38,309 bases of DNA, from assembly GCF_021245725.1 (NCBI RefSeq), contig NZ_JAJGSX010000059.1, positions 1 through 38,309 of the forward strand, given 5' to 3'. The translations under genes and the position numbers were made by a program. Below the pieces are notes generated by a model that was not told the DNA's origin, ran no database searches, and was given only the letters and a program-made list of their open reading frames with translations. Shown here piece by piece: positions 1-7,392 of this stretch. The DNA is from Pseudonocardia sp. TRM90224 (lineage in GTDB: Bacteria > Actinomycetota > Actinomycetes > Mycobacteriales > Pseudonocardiaceae). Position 1 is the first letter of the stretch, and the number at the start of each line of letters is the position of its first letter.

Positions 1-77
1 TCTTGGTCCACCCGCGGCTTACACCGTTCGCGTGACACGCCCGAACCCGACGACGGACCAGAGTCCGAGGTCAACGA
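1..77. repeat. 77-bp perfect inverted repeat, left copy
   Basis: Bases 1-77 are the exact reverse complement of 38233-38309; base 78 is the first mismatch. Beyond that the two HNH gene copies continue with scattered substitutions. The exact length suggests a contig end set by a 77-mer assembly graph. Confidence 0.9.
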
Positions 78-765
78 GCTGACCATCACCCGCCACCCCG
101 ACCGGGCCGGCGGGACCATCAAGGGCCGGTTCGACAACCCGGTCCTGTTCGCCACCATCGCCACCCTGATCGACACCAAGTCGAAGCCGGCCACCAGCGA
201 CGATCAGCGCAGCACCGGGCAACGGCAGGCCGAAGCACTCGCCGACATCTGCGGGTATGTGCTCGACCACGGCGACGTCCCCCGGGCCGGCGGGCACCGG
301 CCGCACCTCAACGTGCACATCCCGCTCACCGAGCTGGAGAACCGGGTCCGCACCGCGATCCTCGACTTCGGCGGCAGCATCGCCACCAAGGATCTGCGGC
401 TGCTCGCCTGCAACGCCGCAGTCATCCCGATCGTCATGAACGGCGACAGCCAACCACTCGACATCGGTCGCGCAAACCGCGTCATTCCCGACGGAATGCG
501 ACGAGCCGTCGCAGCCCGTGACCGGGGATGCGCCCGTTGTGGCCGACCGGCGAGTTGGTGCGACATCCACCATATTGTCGAATGGCAGAACGGCGGACCC
601 ACCGAAGTCAACAATTTGGTGATGTTGTGCAAAATGCATCACCGGGAGATCCATGCCACGGAATGGTTCGTGCGAATAGTGGATGGCCTGCCGGAGTTCA
701 TCCCACCCAGATGGGTGGATCCGGATCAGGTACCACGACGAAGTCCTATCGGCGCCCGGGTATGA
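1..765 (+). CDS. HNH endonuclease, DUF222/13E12 repeat family, 5'-truncated by window edge
   Basis: The reading frame is open from base 1, so the N-terminus lies outside the window. The visible 254 residues hold the end of the DUF222 region and a C-terminal HNH nuclease module: a zinc-type CxRCGRPASWCD stretch followed by DIHHIVEWQNGG and NNLVMLCKMHHREIH, which carry the expected His, Asn and His residues. Proteins of this family are abundant in actinobacteria (REP13E12 of mycobacteria) and their role is unclear; metal-dependent DNA nicking is expected from the fold. The C-terminus (after PRRSP) differs from that of the copy at 37530-38309 and overlaps the 3' end of the convergent MFS gene by 20 bases. 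Family assignment is firm, function is not. Confidence 0.88.
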   Translation, partial: SWSTRGLHRSRDTPEPDDGPESEVNELTITRHPDRAGGTIKGRFDNPVLFATIATLIDTKSKPATSDDQRSTGQRQAEALADICGYVLDHGDVPRAGGHRPHLNVHIPLTELENRVRTAILDFGGSIATKDLRLLACNAAVIPIVMNGDSQPLDIGRANRVIPDGMRRAVAARDRGCARCGRPASWCDIHHIVEWQNGGPTEVNNLVMLCKMHHREIHATEWFVRIVDGLPEFIPPRWVDPDQVPRRSPIGARV

Positions 766-2148
766 ACGCCGCCAGCACGAGCGCGAGCAGAGCGGCCGCC
801 CCGCCGATTCCGAGCGCGACGGCGAAGCCGGTCGCCGATGGCACGTCGTGGCCGGCGAAGTGGATGCTCAGGTTTGCGAGCACCACGCCGATGACGGCGC
901 TGGAGACCGACGTCCCGAGCGAGCGCGAGAGCGCGTTCAGGCCGTTGGCCGCGGCCGTCTCGGACGTCGGGACCGCCGACATGATCAGCGCCGGCATGGC
1001 GGCGTACCCCAGCCCGATGCCGGCGGCGATCACGCAGGAGGTCACCACCAGGCCGAGCACTGAGCCGGTGGCCAGCACGCCGAGCCCGTATCCGGCAGCG
1101 ATCACGGCGGCGCCCGCCATCAGCGAGACCTTCGGTCCGCGGGCCGCCGAGAGCCGAGCGGCCGGTGTGGAGATCGCCATCATGACCAGCCCGCCCGGCG
1201 CCAGGCACAGGCCGGCGACCAGCAGCGACTGCCCGAGCCCGTGCCCCGTCGCCGTCGGCAGCTGCAGCAGCTGTGGCACGACCAGCGACATCGAGTACAT
1301 GGCGAAGCCGAGCGCAACCGAGGCGAGGTTCGTCAGCAGCACCGGCCGCCGGCCCGACGTGCGCAGGTCGACGACCGGCTCGGCGATGCGCAGCTCCCAC
1401 CACGCCCAGGCCAGCAGCACGACCACCGCCGCGGCGAGCAGCCCCAACGTCGCGCCGCTCGTCCACCCCCACTGCGCACCCTTCGTCACGGGAAGCAGGA
1501 GGCAGCACACCCGACGGCAAGGCCGAGCGCGCCGACGCCGTCGAACCGGCCGCCGGTGCGCACCGGCGACTCCGCGACGATGACGGCCACCAGCCCGGCC
1601 AGCAACACACCGAGCCCCGCAGAGATCCAGAACAGCATGTGCCAGTCCATGCTGTCCGCGACGAGCGCGGCACCCGGCAGCCCTAGCGCGCCGCCGACAC
1701 CCAGCGACGACGACATCACCGCCATCGCCGAACCGAGCCTCTCGGCCGGCAGCACGTCGCGCATGATGCTGATGCCGAGCGGGATCACGCCGACCGCGCC
1801 GCCTTGCAGCGCCCGCCCGACGACCATCGGGACCAGCTCCTGCGACAGTCCGCAGACGACCGAGCCGAGCACCATCAGGCTGAGGCTGGCGAGCAGCACC
1901 CGGCGCTTGCCGTACATGTCACCGAGCCGGCCGGCAACCGGCGTTGCGACGGCGCCGGTCAGCAGCGTGGCGGTGAGCACCCACGACGCGTCGATCGGGG
2001 TCGCGTGCAGCAGCGCGGGCAGCTGCCCGACGATCGGCACGATCAGGGTCTGCATGAGCGCCACCGTGATGCCCGCGCAGGCGAGCACGGCGACGACGGC
2101 AGTGGGTCGTTCGGTTCGAAGAGCGCGATGTGCGACGGACGTCGTCAT
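746..2148 (-). pseudogene. MFS drug exporter (DHA2/EmrB-QacA type), frameshifted
   Basis: Two overlapping frames together make one complete DHA2-type major facilitator of about 467 residues. The N-terminal part (1486-2148) has the first transmembrane segments and the motif GRLGDMYGKRRVLL between TM2 and TM3. The C-terminal part (746-1510) continues with DVVLRTSGRRPVLL-like loops and the last transmembrane helices. The reading frame breaks at the C-run 1510-1512 (GGG on the coding strand). One additional G there would fuse GLAVG directly to VCCLLLPVTKG, so the lesion is a single-base deletion or a homopolymer read error. The start lies 3 bases after the P450 stop codon with no ribosome site of its own, so it was probably translationally coupled to the P450. 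Substrate unknown. Confidence 0.8.
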
Positions 2149-2151
2149 GCG

Positions 2152-3330
2152 CTACCAGGCCACAGGGAGCGCGGCGACGCCCCCGGTGATCTTGTCGTGG
2201 TTGACCGGCAGCTCGGACTCGTCGACCGCCAGGTGCAGGGTGGGGAACCGCTGGAACAACCGGCCGAACACCTCCCTCAGCTCGACGCGGGCCAGGCTCG
2301 CCCCCACGCAGAAGTGCCCGCCGTGCCCGAACGAGAGGTGCGTGTTGGGGCTGCGGGTGATGTCGAAGGTGTCCGGGTCGTCGAACGCCCGCGGGTCGAG
2401 GTTGGCGACGCCGTTGGCGATCAGCACGGCGTCGCCGCGCTGCACGTGCACGTCGCCGACCGTGATGTCGGTGCCGGCGTAGCGGGGGATGCCGCCGACC
2501 ACCGAGGCACCGAACGACATCCGCAGGATCTCCTCGACGGCGCTGTTGACCAGCGACGGGTCGGCGAGCAGCCGGTCCTTCTGCTCCGGGTTCTTGATCA
2601 GCAGCAGAGTGCCGAGGTCGATCCGGGTCATCGTGGTCTCGTGCCCGGCGAAGAGCAGCCCCCTCGCGAGCTGCGCGGCCTGGTCGACCGTCATGCCGAA
2701 CTCGTCGACGGCGCGCACGAGGTCGGAGAGCACGTCCTCGCCCGGGTTCGCCCGCTTCACGGCCAGCAGCTCCGCCGTGTACTCGAAGAACTCGGCCTCG
2801 GCGCGCCTGGCGGCCGCACCGTCGGTCACGTCGACCATCGCGGTCGACCACGCGCGGAACCTGGGGTTGTCCTCGAACGGCACGCCGAGCAGCTCGCAGA
2901 TCACCATCACCGGCAACGGCATGCCGAGCAGCTCGTGGAGGTCGACCGGGGGCTCGGTCATGCCGTCGAGGATCGCGTCGATCCGCTCGCCGACCCGCTC
3001 CCGCAGCATCAGGATCCGCTTGGCGGAGAACCCCGGCGTGAGGATCTGCCGCATCTGGCGGTGGCGCTGCATCTCGGTCTCGAAGTCGCCGGTCGGCCCC
3101 GATACGACCGCGGCGTCGGAGATCCGAGCGGCGTTCTCCGGGTCGGGGTGCGACCGGCCGAGGCTCGGCTCCTTCAACAGCTGCTTGACCTCGGGGTAGC
3201 CGGTGGCCAACCAGGCGGTGTCACCGGTCAGGGTGCGCACGCGTGCGACGGGCGCGGTGCGCTGCAGCTCGCGGAAACGCGGTGCGACGTCGAGCGCGCC
3301 GCCATCGGTCGGGAACGGGAGCTGGTCCAT
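2152..3330 (-). CDS. Cytochrome P450
   Basis: This 392-residue soluble bacterial P450 mono-oxygenase has all signature elements. The I-helix motif is AGHETT, the K-helix ExxR is EEILR, and the heme-binding loop FGHGGHFCVG lies near residues 334-343 with the axial Cys at about 341. The ATG at 3330 is chosen because AGGAG sits about 8 bases upstream; the frame remains open further upstream, but that stretch runs into the shared promoter. It is transcribed divergently from a TetR gene and is followed after 3 bases by the broken exporter, which suggests a small TetR-controlled oxidation/efflux unit. Redox partners are not encoded nearby. The substrate cannot be read from the sequence. Confidence 0.93.
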   Translation of the reverse strand: MDQLPFPTDGGALDVAPRFRELQRTAPVARVRTLTGDTAWLATGYPEVKQLLKEPSLGRSHPDPENAARISDAAVVSGPTGDFETEMQRHRQMRQILTPGFSAKRILMLRERVGERIDAILDGMTEPPVDLHELLGMPLPVMVICELLGVPFEDNPRFRAWSTAMVDVTDGAAARRAEAEFFEYTAELLAVKRANPGEDVLSDLVRAVDEFGMTVDQAAQLARGLLFAGHETTMTRIDLGTLLLIKNPEQKDRLLADPSLVNSAVEEILRMSFGASVVGGIPRYAGTDITVGDVHVQRGDAVLIANGVANLDPRAFDDPDTFDITRSPNTHLSFGHGGHFCVGASLARVELREVFGRLFQRFPTLHLAVDESELPVNHDKITGGVAALPVAW

Positions 3331-3358
3331 TGCTGCATCTCCTGACGATCCGAGGATG

Positions 3359-3377
3359 ACACTCACGAGTGTATACT
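3359..3377. promoter_or_regulatory. Divergent promoter/operator between P450 and TetR genes
   Basis: A 6-2-6 inverted repeat (ACACTCACGAGTGT, 3359-3372) overlaps two opposed -10-like hexamers. These are TATACT at 3372-3377 toward the TetR gene and TATACA (complement of 3370-3375) toward the P450. Half-sites ACTC/GAGT recur in the adjacent bases. The arrangement fits a TetR dimer site that represses both directions. No good -35 is visible. Confidence 0.5.
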
Positions 3378-3424
3378 CACCAGGAAACACTTGGACGCAC
3401 TCGAGAGCAAGTACGGTCCACCAC

Positions 3425-4003
3425 ATGAGGGAAAGCTCGGACGGCCCACGGCGCCTCCTGCGCCGCGACGAGCGACGGGCGCAGCTGATCCGCGCGGCGG
3501 CGAGCGCGTTCGTGCGCTCCGGCTACAGCGCAACCAGCCTGGAGGACGTCGCCGCCGAGGCCGGCGTCACGAAGGTCGTCATCTACCGGCACTTCGAGTC
3601 GAAGCGCGACCTCTACCTCGCCGTACTGCTCGACGTCCGCGCCCGGATCCGCGCAAAGCTGGAGCACGACGGCGAGCCGCGCACGGACAGCGTCCACCAG
3701 CTCGCCGTCGCCGCGAGCGAGAACCCCGACGGCTACCGCCTGCTGTACCGGCACGCGCGGTACGAGCCGGAGTTCGCGGAGATCGTCAACGACATCAACG
3801 TTTCGACCGCCGAGATGACCGAAGCCCGCCTCCAAGCCCACATCCCCGACGACGGCCGCCGGGCGTGGATCGCGGCGCTGATCCCGACGCTCGTCGTCGA
3901 GAGCGTGCTGACCTGGCTCGACGCCGACCAACCCGGCTCCCCCGCCGAGCTCGCCGACACCATCGACCCGGTGCTGAAGCAGCTCGTCACCGGAGGCCGC
4001 TGA
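3425..4003 (+). CDS. TetR/AcrR family transcriptional regulator
   Basis: A 192-residue regulator. The N-terminal helix-turn-helix is typical (residues about 15-62: RAQLIRAAASAFVRSGYSATSLEDVAAEAGVTKVVIYRHFESKRDLYLAVL), followed by an all-helical ligand-binding domain. The ATG at 3425 gives the normal length; no strong ribosome site precedes it. It is divergent from the P450 across 94 bases holding a palindrome, so it probably represses the P450-exporter pair and itself. Its last 17 bases overlap the convergent phosphatase gene. Ligand unknown. Confidence 0.88.
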   Translation: MRESSDGPRRLLRRDERRAQLIRAAASAFVRSGYSATSLEDVAAEAGVTKVVIYRHFESKRDLYLAVLLDVRARIRAKLEHDGEPRTDSVHQLAVAASENPDGYRLLYRHARYEPEFAEIVNDINVSTAEMTEARLQAHIPDDGRRAWIAALIPTLVVESVLTWLDADQPGSPAELADTIDPVLKQLVTGGR

Positions 4004-5174
4004 CCTGCACCATCGCGTGCGCCCCCGACGTCCGCCAACCTGGATCCCCATCGAGCCGGCGCAGGCTGTCCTCGCCGACCCCGACGACAACCTCGGACTT
4101 CAAGGTCCGCAACGCCGCCCACCGCGCCCGGAACCCGTCGGCCGCGACGGCCGGGTCGGTCGTCGGCGGCCATGGCCGGTCGCCGACCAGCCGGCGGTAG
4201 TTCAGGTCGCCCTTCAGGATCGTCACCGCCGGCGGGGCGAACTGCGCGGCGAGGTCCGGCGGCATCTGCGCGATCTCGAGAGGCGCCACCCAGAACCAGT
4301 GGGTCCGCAGTGCGACCTGGCCGCTTCGGAACGCCGCCGCCAGCCGGCCCGCGATCCGCGCGGCGTTCCCGCCGGCCGCGGCCATCCGCCGGAGGCAGTC
4401 CGAGACGTCCGCCGCCGTCGCGTCGGAGACGAAGTACGGCGTCGGCTTCACGTGGACGATCACCTCGGCGGCCCGTCCCGATGTCATCAGCTCGTCGATC
4501 AGAACGAGATCCGCCAGCAGTTCGCGCCCCGCGTTGTCTGCGACGACCGCGACCCGCGCGGCCCGTCCGAACAGCTCCCAGAACGCGGCGGAGTCGTCCA
4601 CGACGAGCTCCGCCGCCCGTTCCGCGGCGGGGGAGTGCAGCGCGAACCCGAGGTCGGCGCGGTTGCCCCACAGCGAGGCCGTCAATGCCGCGTCCACCCG
4701 CGCCTGCGCCGGCAGATCGGGCAGCTCATCCAATGCCGCCAATTCGGTGACCAGCCCGGGATCGGTCAGCTCGGCAGCCTTGCGGTCGGCGAAGGGATCG
4801 AGCCAGAACATCGGCCCCGGCTCGAAGAAGCCCACGGCATCCAAGATGCTGCGGTAGAAGAAGCTCTCCGCCCAGAGGAACGGCACCTCGTCCCAACGCC
4901 GACCAACCCGCTCCGCACCCCACAGCTGCCAGGCGGCCGCGTCGAACGCCCGCTCGCCGAGCGGCCGGATCAGCTCGTCCCCGGCCAGCCTGCGCAGCGC
5001 CGCCACCTGCCGCGGCCCGTACGGGTGCGCGGCAAGCACCTGCTCGACCAGCGCGGGGTGGCGCTGGTGGATCACCGTCCACGCGAACGAGCTGGGGTCG
5101 GCGCTGTCGAGCATGGGCGGGCGGTCGGGTTGCTGGGGAACGACGGACGACGGGTCGGGGATCAAGTGCCGCAC
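3987..5174 (-). CDS. Damage-control phosphatase ARMT1 family protein (DUF89)
   Basis: About 395 residues. The conserved DUF89/ARMT1 signatures are present: a metal-binding VVADNAGRELLADLVLIDELM segment, the phosphate-binding HVKPTPYFVSDAT segment, and LKGDLNYRRLVGDRPWP near the C-terminus. Characterised relatives are metal-dependent phosphatases that remove damaged or overflow sugar phosphates and related metabolites. The N-terminal FAWTVIHQRHPALV also matches actinobacterial members. The start is uncertain: GTG 5174 is used here, with GTG 5207 and ATG 5114 as in-frame alternatives. A GGAGGGAGG tract lies just inside the 5207 start. Expressed as a single gene, convergent with TetR. Confidence 0.8.
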   Translation of the reverse strand: MRHLIPDPSSVVPQQPDRPPMLDSADPSSFAWTVIHQRHPALVEQVLAAHPYGPRQVAALRRLAGDELIRPLGERAFDAAAWQLWGAERVGRRWDEVPFLWAESFFYRSILDAVGFFEPGPMFWLDPFADRKAAELTDPGLVTELAALDELPDLPAQARVDAALTASLWGNRADLGFALHSPAAERAAELVVDDSAAFWELFGRAARVAVVADNAGRELLADLVLIDELMTSGRAAEVIVHVKPTPYFVSDATAADVSDCLRRMAAAGGNAARIAGRLAAAFRSGQVALRTHWFWVAPLEIAQMPPDLAAQFAPPAVTILKGDLNYRRLVGDRPWPPTTDPAVAADGFRARWAALRTLKSEVVVGVGEDSLRRLDGDPGWRTSGAHAMVQVSGLR

Positions 5175-5240
5175 CCGCCCAGCGTGGCAGTACCTCCCTC
5201 CGTGCACGTCGTGGAGCGCCGAGCCATCGGCGCCGGGTGT

Positions 5241-5261
5241 AGCGATCGCTATACTTCGCGG
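5241..5261 (+). promoter_or_regulatory. Promoter/operator of toxin-antitoxin operon
   Basis: A perfect 10-base palindrome, AGCGATCGCT (5241-5250), abuts a TATACT -10 hexamer (5250-5255). Transcription would begin near 5262, which is the GTG start itself, so a leaderless mRNA is likely. The palindrome is well placed for autorepression by the XRE antitoxin. No clear -35 was seen. Confidence 0.5.
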
Positions 5262-5627
5262 GTGGTGACCGGAGATTGGCAGGTCTATGTCGTCAACGAG
5301 GTACGCGACTGGATCGACTCACTCGACGCTGCTACCCATGCGAGGGTCGTGCAGAGCGTTGACCTGCTGGCCGAGGTTGGTCCCGGCCTCGGCCGACCGC
5401 TGGTCGACACGATCCACGGCTCGTCGATCGGCAATCTCAAGGAGCTCAGACCCGGCAATGTAAGGATCTTGTTTGCGTTCGACCCTTGGCGCGACAGCAT
5501 CCTGCTCGTCGCTGGTGATAAGTCCGGTCGCTGGAAGGAGTGGTACGTCGACGCTATACCGCTAGCCGAAAAGCGCTACGCACAGTACGTCGAGGAGCGC
5601 GACGCGGAGGAGGAAGGACGAAAATGA
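5262..5627 (+). CDS. Type II toxin, RelE/HigB (Gp49-like) family
   Basis: A 121-residue protein of the RelE/HigB fold, expected to be a ribosome-dependent mRNA endonuclease. Visible family features are the helical N-terminus (VRDWIDSLDAATHARVVQSVDLLAEVGPGLGRP) and the core LKELRPGNVRILFAFDPWRDSILLVAGDK. The segment KWKEWYV-like AIPLAEKRYAQYVEER lies near the C-terminus. Two adjacent GTG codons (5262, 5265) can serve as start; there is no Shine-Dalgarno, and the -10 is placed for a leaderless transcript. Toxin before antitoxin is the HigBA order. Its stop codon overlaps the antitoxin ATG by 4 bases. Confidence 0.85.
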   Translation: MVTGDWQVYVVNEVRDWIDSLDAATHARVVQSVDLLAEVGPGLGRPLVDTIHGSSIGNLKELRPGNVRILFAFDPWRDSILLVAGDKSGRWKEWYVDAIPLAEKRYAQYVEERDAEEEGRK

Positions 5628-5941
5628 CCAGCTACACGGCATGGAGTGAGATCCGGGCCGAGCACGTCGCGAGGGCGGGCGGCGAGGAGGCCGTCGAGGT
5701 AGGCAAGGGCGAGGTGCTGGCCGAGGTTGTCGGACACCGCCTCGCCGAGCTGCGCCGAGCCCGTGGCCTGACCCAGTTGCAGGTCGCCGAGCGGATGGGC
5801 GTGAGCAAGGGGCGCGTGTCCCAGATCGAGCGCGGCAAGGTCTCGGGGCAGGACGTCATCGCGCGGTACGCCATCGCGCTGGGCGGACGGCTCCACCAGG
5901 CGATCTACTTCGACGACGGGAACATCGCGGCGATCGCCTGA
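5624..5941 (+). CDS. XRE-family antitoxin (HigA-like)
   Basis: 105 residues. A Cro/C1 helix-turn-helix occupies about residues 36-75 (HRLAELRRARGLTQLQVAERMGVSKGRVSQIERGK), followed by a short beta-rich tail ending in IYFDDGNIAAIA. It overlaps the toxin stop codon (ATGA) and has GGAGGAAGG upstream, so it is translated efficiently and coupled to the toxin. It should neutralise the upstream toxin and repress the operon at the 5241-5250 palindrome. Confidence 0.88.
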   Translation: MTSYTAWSEIRAEHVARAGGEEAVEVGKGEVLAEVVGHRLAELRRARGLTQLQVAERMGVSKGRVSQIERGKVSGQDVIARYAIALGGRLHQAIYFDDGNIAAIA

Positions 5942-5955
5942 GACACCGACTCAGG
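5937..5955. terminator. Weak hairpin at end of toxin-antitoxin operon
   Basis: CCTGAG and CTCAGG pair across a 7-base loop and include the antitoxin stop codon. There is no T-run, so termination activity is doubtful. Confidence 0.25.
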
Positions 5956-6181
5956 TCGACGACGGCGCGGGCCGATGCCTCGCCGTCCGAGGTCCGGGAA
6001 CCCGAGGCTCGTGTACCCGGGTGCGCGCTTGCGCAACGACGACGCGAGCACAGGTGTGTCGATGTCGTGGTAGTCGGCGGCCGGCGCGCGCCTGCTCAGC
6101 CGTCAGATCCAGGAGCCGTCGAAGCCGAGCGTTCTCCGCACGCAACTCGGCCAGTTCGACCTCTGGCCTCACGTGCGACAT
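5951..6181 (-). pseudogene. N-terminal fragment resembling TOTE-type helicase/primase protein
   Basis: A 76-residue frame begins MSHVRPEVELAELRAENARLRRLLDLTAEQARA and then becomes a Arg/Pro/His-rich low-information tail. The LRAENARLRRLLxLT coiled-coil start is what I recall from large actinobacterial helicase/primase conflict proteins, but nothing of their catalytic domains follows. It may be a decayed 5' end or a chance frame. This is all I see in 5942-6212 besides the weak hairpin. Confidence 0.3.
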
Positions 6182-6212
6182 CGGAGTCGATCCTATCCAC
6201 CGCGCTGGAGCG

Positions 6213-6815
6213 TCACGCCATGAAGATCGCGATGCCCCGGTCGTGCGCGTCGGCCTCGCGCATCCAGTCGACGCACGACTCGATCGCGGCGAGCACCTCG
6301 TCGTCGACCTCGTCCCGCTGCTCGGGGGGGCTCGCGGCCCACTGGGCGAGCCCCTCCCGGCAGGCCTCGACGGTCCACTCGCCGTAACAGGGCAGGTCGC
6401 TAGACGGGATCGGGGCCGGCGGGGTGTCGTAGACCGCCTTCACGCCGACCGCCTTCACGCCGAGCTGCTCGAACCCCTTGTCGACCTCCTCCAACCACGC
6501 TCCGCGGAACGGCGAGAAATGGTTGTTGAACAGGTAGCGGCCGTGGAACTCGCAGATCATCTGGTAGGCGTAGCCGTACTGGAACGCGAAGTTCTTGTCG
6601 AACGGCCCACCCTCGATCACCGCGCGCAACGCCTCGTAGCGCGGCGGGGCACCGTCCTGGATCTGGTCCTCGAACCACTCGTCGGCCTGGGCCATCTTCT
6701 GCTTGAATCGGCCGCCGATCATCCGGCGCAGCTTGACGTCGCCGGAGCCGATCGCGCCGCGCACCAGCGCGAGATCAACGAGGTAAACACTCAGTCCGTA
6801 GCTCACGAACGCCAC
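6213..6815 (-). CDS. Conserved actinobacterial protein of unknown function (DUF7691-like)
   Basis: 200 residues, no signal peptide or membrane segment. It starts MAFVSYGLSVYLVDLALVRGAIGSGD and contains RRMIGGRFKQKM and PPRYEALRAVIEGGPFDKNFAFQYGYAYQMICEFHG, a pattern I associate with a widespread actinobacterial hypothetical family (DUF7691, from memory). The segment GVKAVGVKAV is a short tandem duplication. The composition (acidic, many aromatic residues) suggests a soluble cytoplasmic protein. Same strand as, and 42 bases downstream of, the membrane protein at 6858-7334, so the two could be co-transcribed. No function is proposed. Confidence 0.72.
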   Translation of the reverse strand: MAFVSYGLSVYLVDLALVRGAIGSGDVKLRRMIGGRFKQKMAQADEWFEDQIQDGAPPRYEALRAVIEGGPFDKNFAFQYGYAYQMICEFHGRYLFNNHFSPFRGAWLEEVDKGFEQLGVKAVGVKAVYDTPPAPIPSSDLPCYGEWTVEACREGLAQWAASPPEQRDEVDDEVLAAIESCVDWMREADAHDRGIAIFMA

Positions 6816-6857
6816 CCTACGGATGAGAAATTCGGTCAGTACGCCTACCCAGACCTT

Positions 6858-7334
6858 TCAGCGCGCCCCGACCACTTGCCGCGTCAGCCCCATCCGCACC
6901 GCCGTGTTGCCGAAGCTGAGCAGCGCCATCACCACGATCAGCACCCAGAAGATCACGTGTGGCCAGTGCTCGTGCTCGACCAGCTCCCAGGTCTCCTTCA
7001 ACGCGATCAGCGCGGCGCCCCCGGCGACGAAGAACCACCCCGTCGCCTTGTTGACGAACCCGATGAGCCCGGCGCGCTGTTCGGCGGTCAGCGTCTGCAG
7101 GACCTCACGGCGGAAGCGGCGCGACCGGCGCCGGCGGAGCCAGTAGGCGACGGGCGGGAGGAGCCACCACCACGGCGAGACCGGCGGGTGGTGATCTTTC
7201 GCGGCCGTGCCGGCGGCCACGATCTGGTCGCGCTGGACGTCCTCCTGCTGCAGTTCCAGCGCGGCCTGGAAGATCGGGCCCGCGACCAGCAGCCACGACC
7301 CGAAGAAGCCGGACCAGACGATCGCCGTTCCCAT
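6858..7334 (-). CDS. Hypothetical membrane protein
   Basis: 158 residues. Hydrophobic segments are visible near residues 5-26 (VWSGFFGSWLLVAGPIFQAALE), about 105-124 (GWFFVAGGAALIALKETWEL) and about 130-150 (VIFWVLIVVMALLSFGNTAV). The central part has PPVSPWWWLLPPVAYWLRRRRSRRFRR, a Trp-rich stretch followed by a strongly basic loop expected to face the cytoplasm. No family recognised. It is divergent from the MHS transporter across about 50 bases. Confidence 0.6.
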   Translation of the reverse strand: MGTAIVWSGFFGSWLLVAGPIFQAALELQQEDVQRDQIVAAGTAAKDHHPPVSPWWWLLPPVAYWLRRRRSRRFRREVLQTLTAEQRAGLIGFVNKATGWFFVAGGAALIALKETWELVEHEHWPHVIFWVLIVVMALLSFGNTAVRMGLTRQVVGAR

Positions 7335-7392
7335 GCACCGCAGGTTGACGGGGTAGCGTCAGCCGATCATGACGACGTGAGGGGTGGGCGCG

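Noticed and set aside
1486..1490. TGA ending the N-terminal MFS frame as another selenocysteine codon
   Set aside because: Homology continues in a different frame, not through the TGA, and no SECIS-like hairpin follows; it is a frameshift.
2152..4003. P450, exporter and TetR as part of a natural-product cluster
   Set aside because: No biosynthetic core enzyme lies nearby; three genes alone do not support it.
7369..7380. Three-codon ORF (ATG ACG ACG TGA) just before the MHS transporter as a regulatory leader peptide
   Set aside because: Too short and without any attenuator structure; probably chance.
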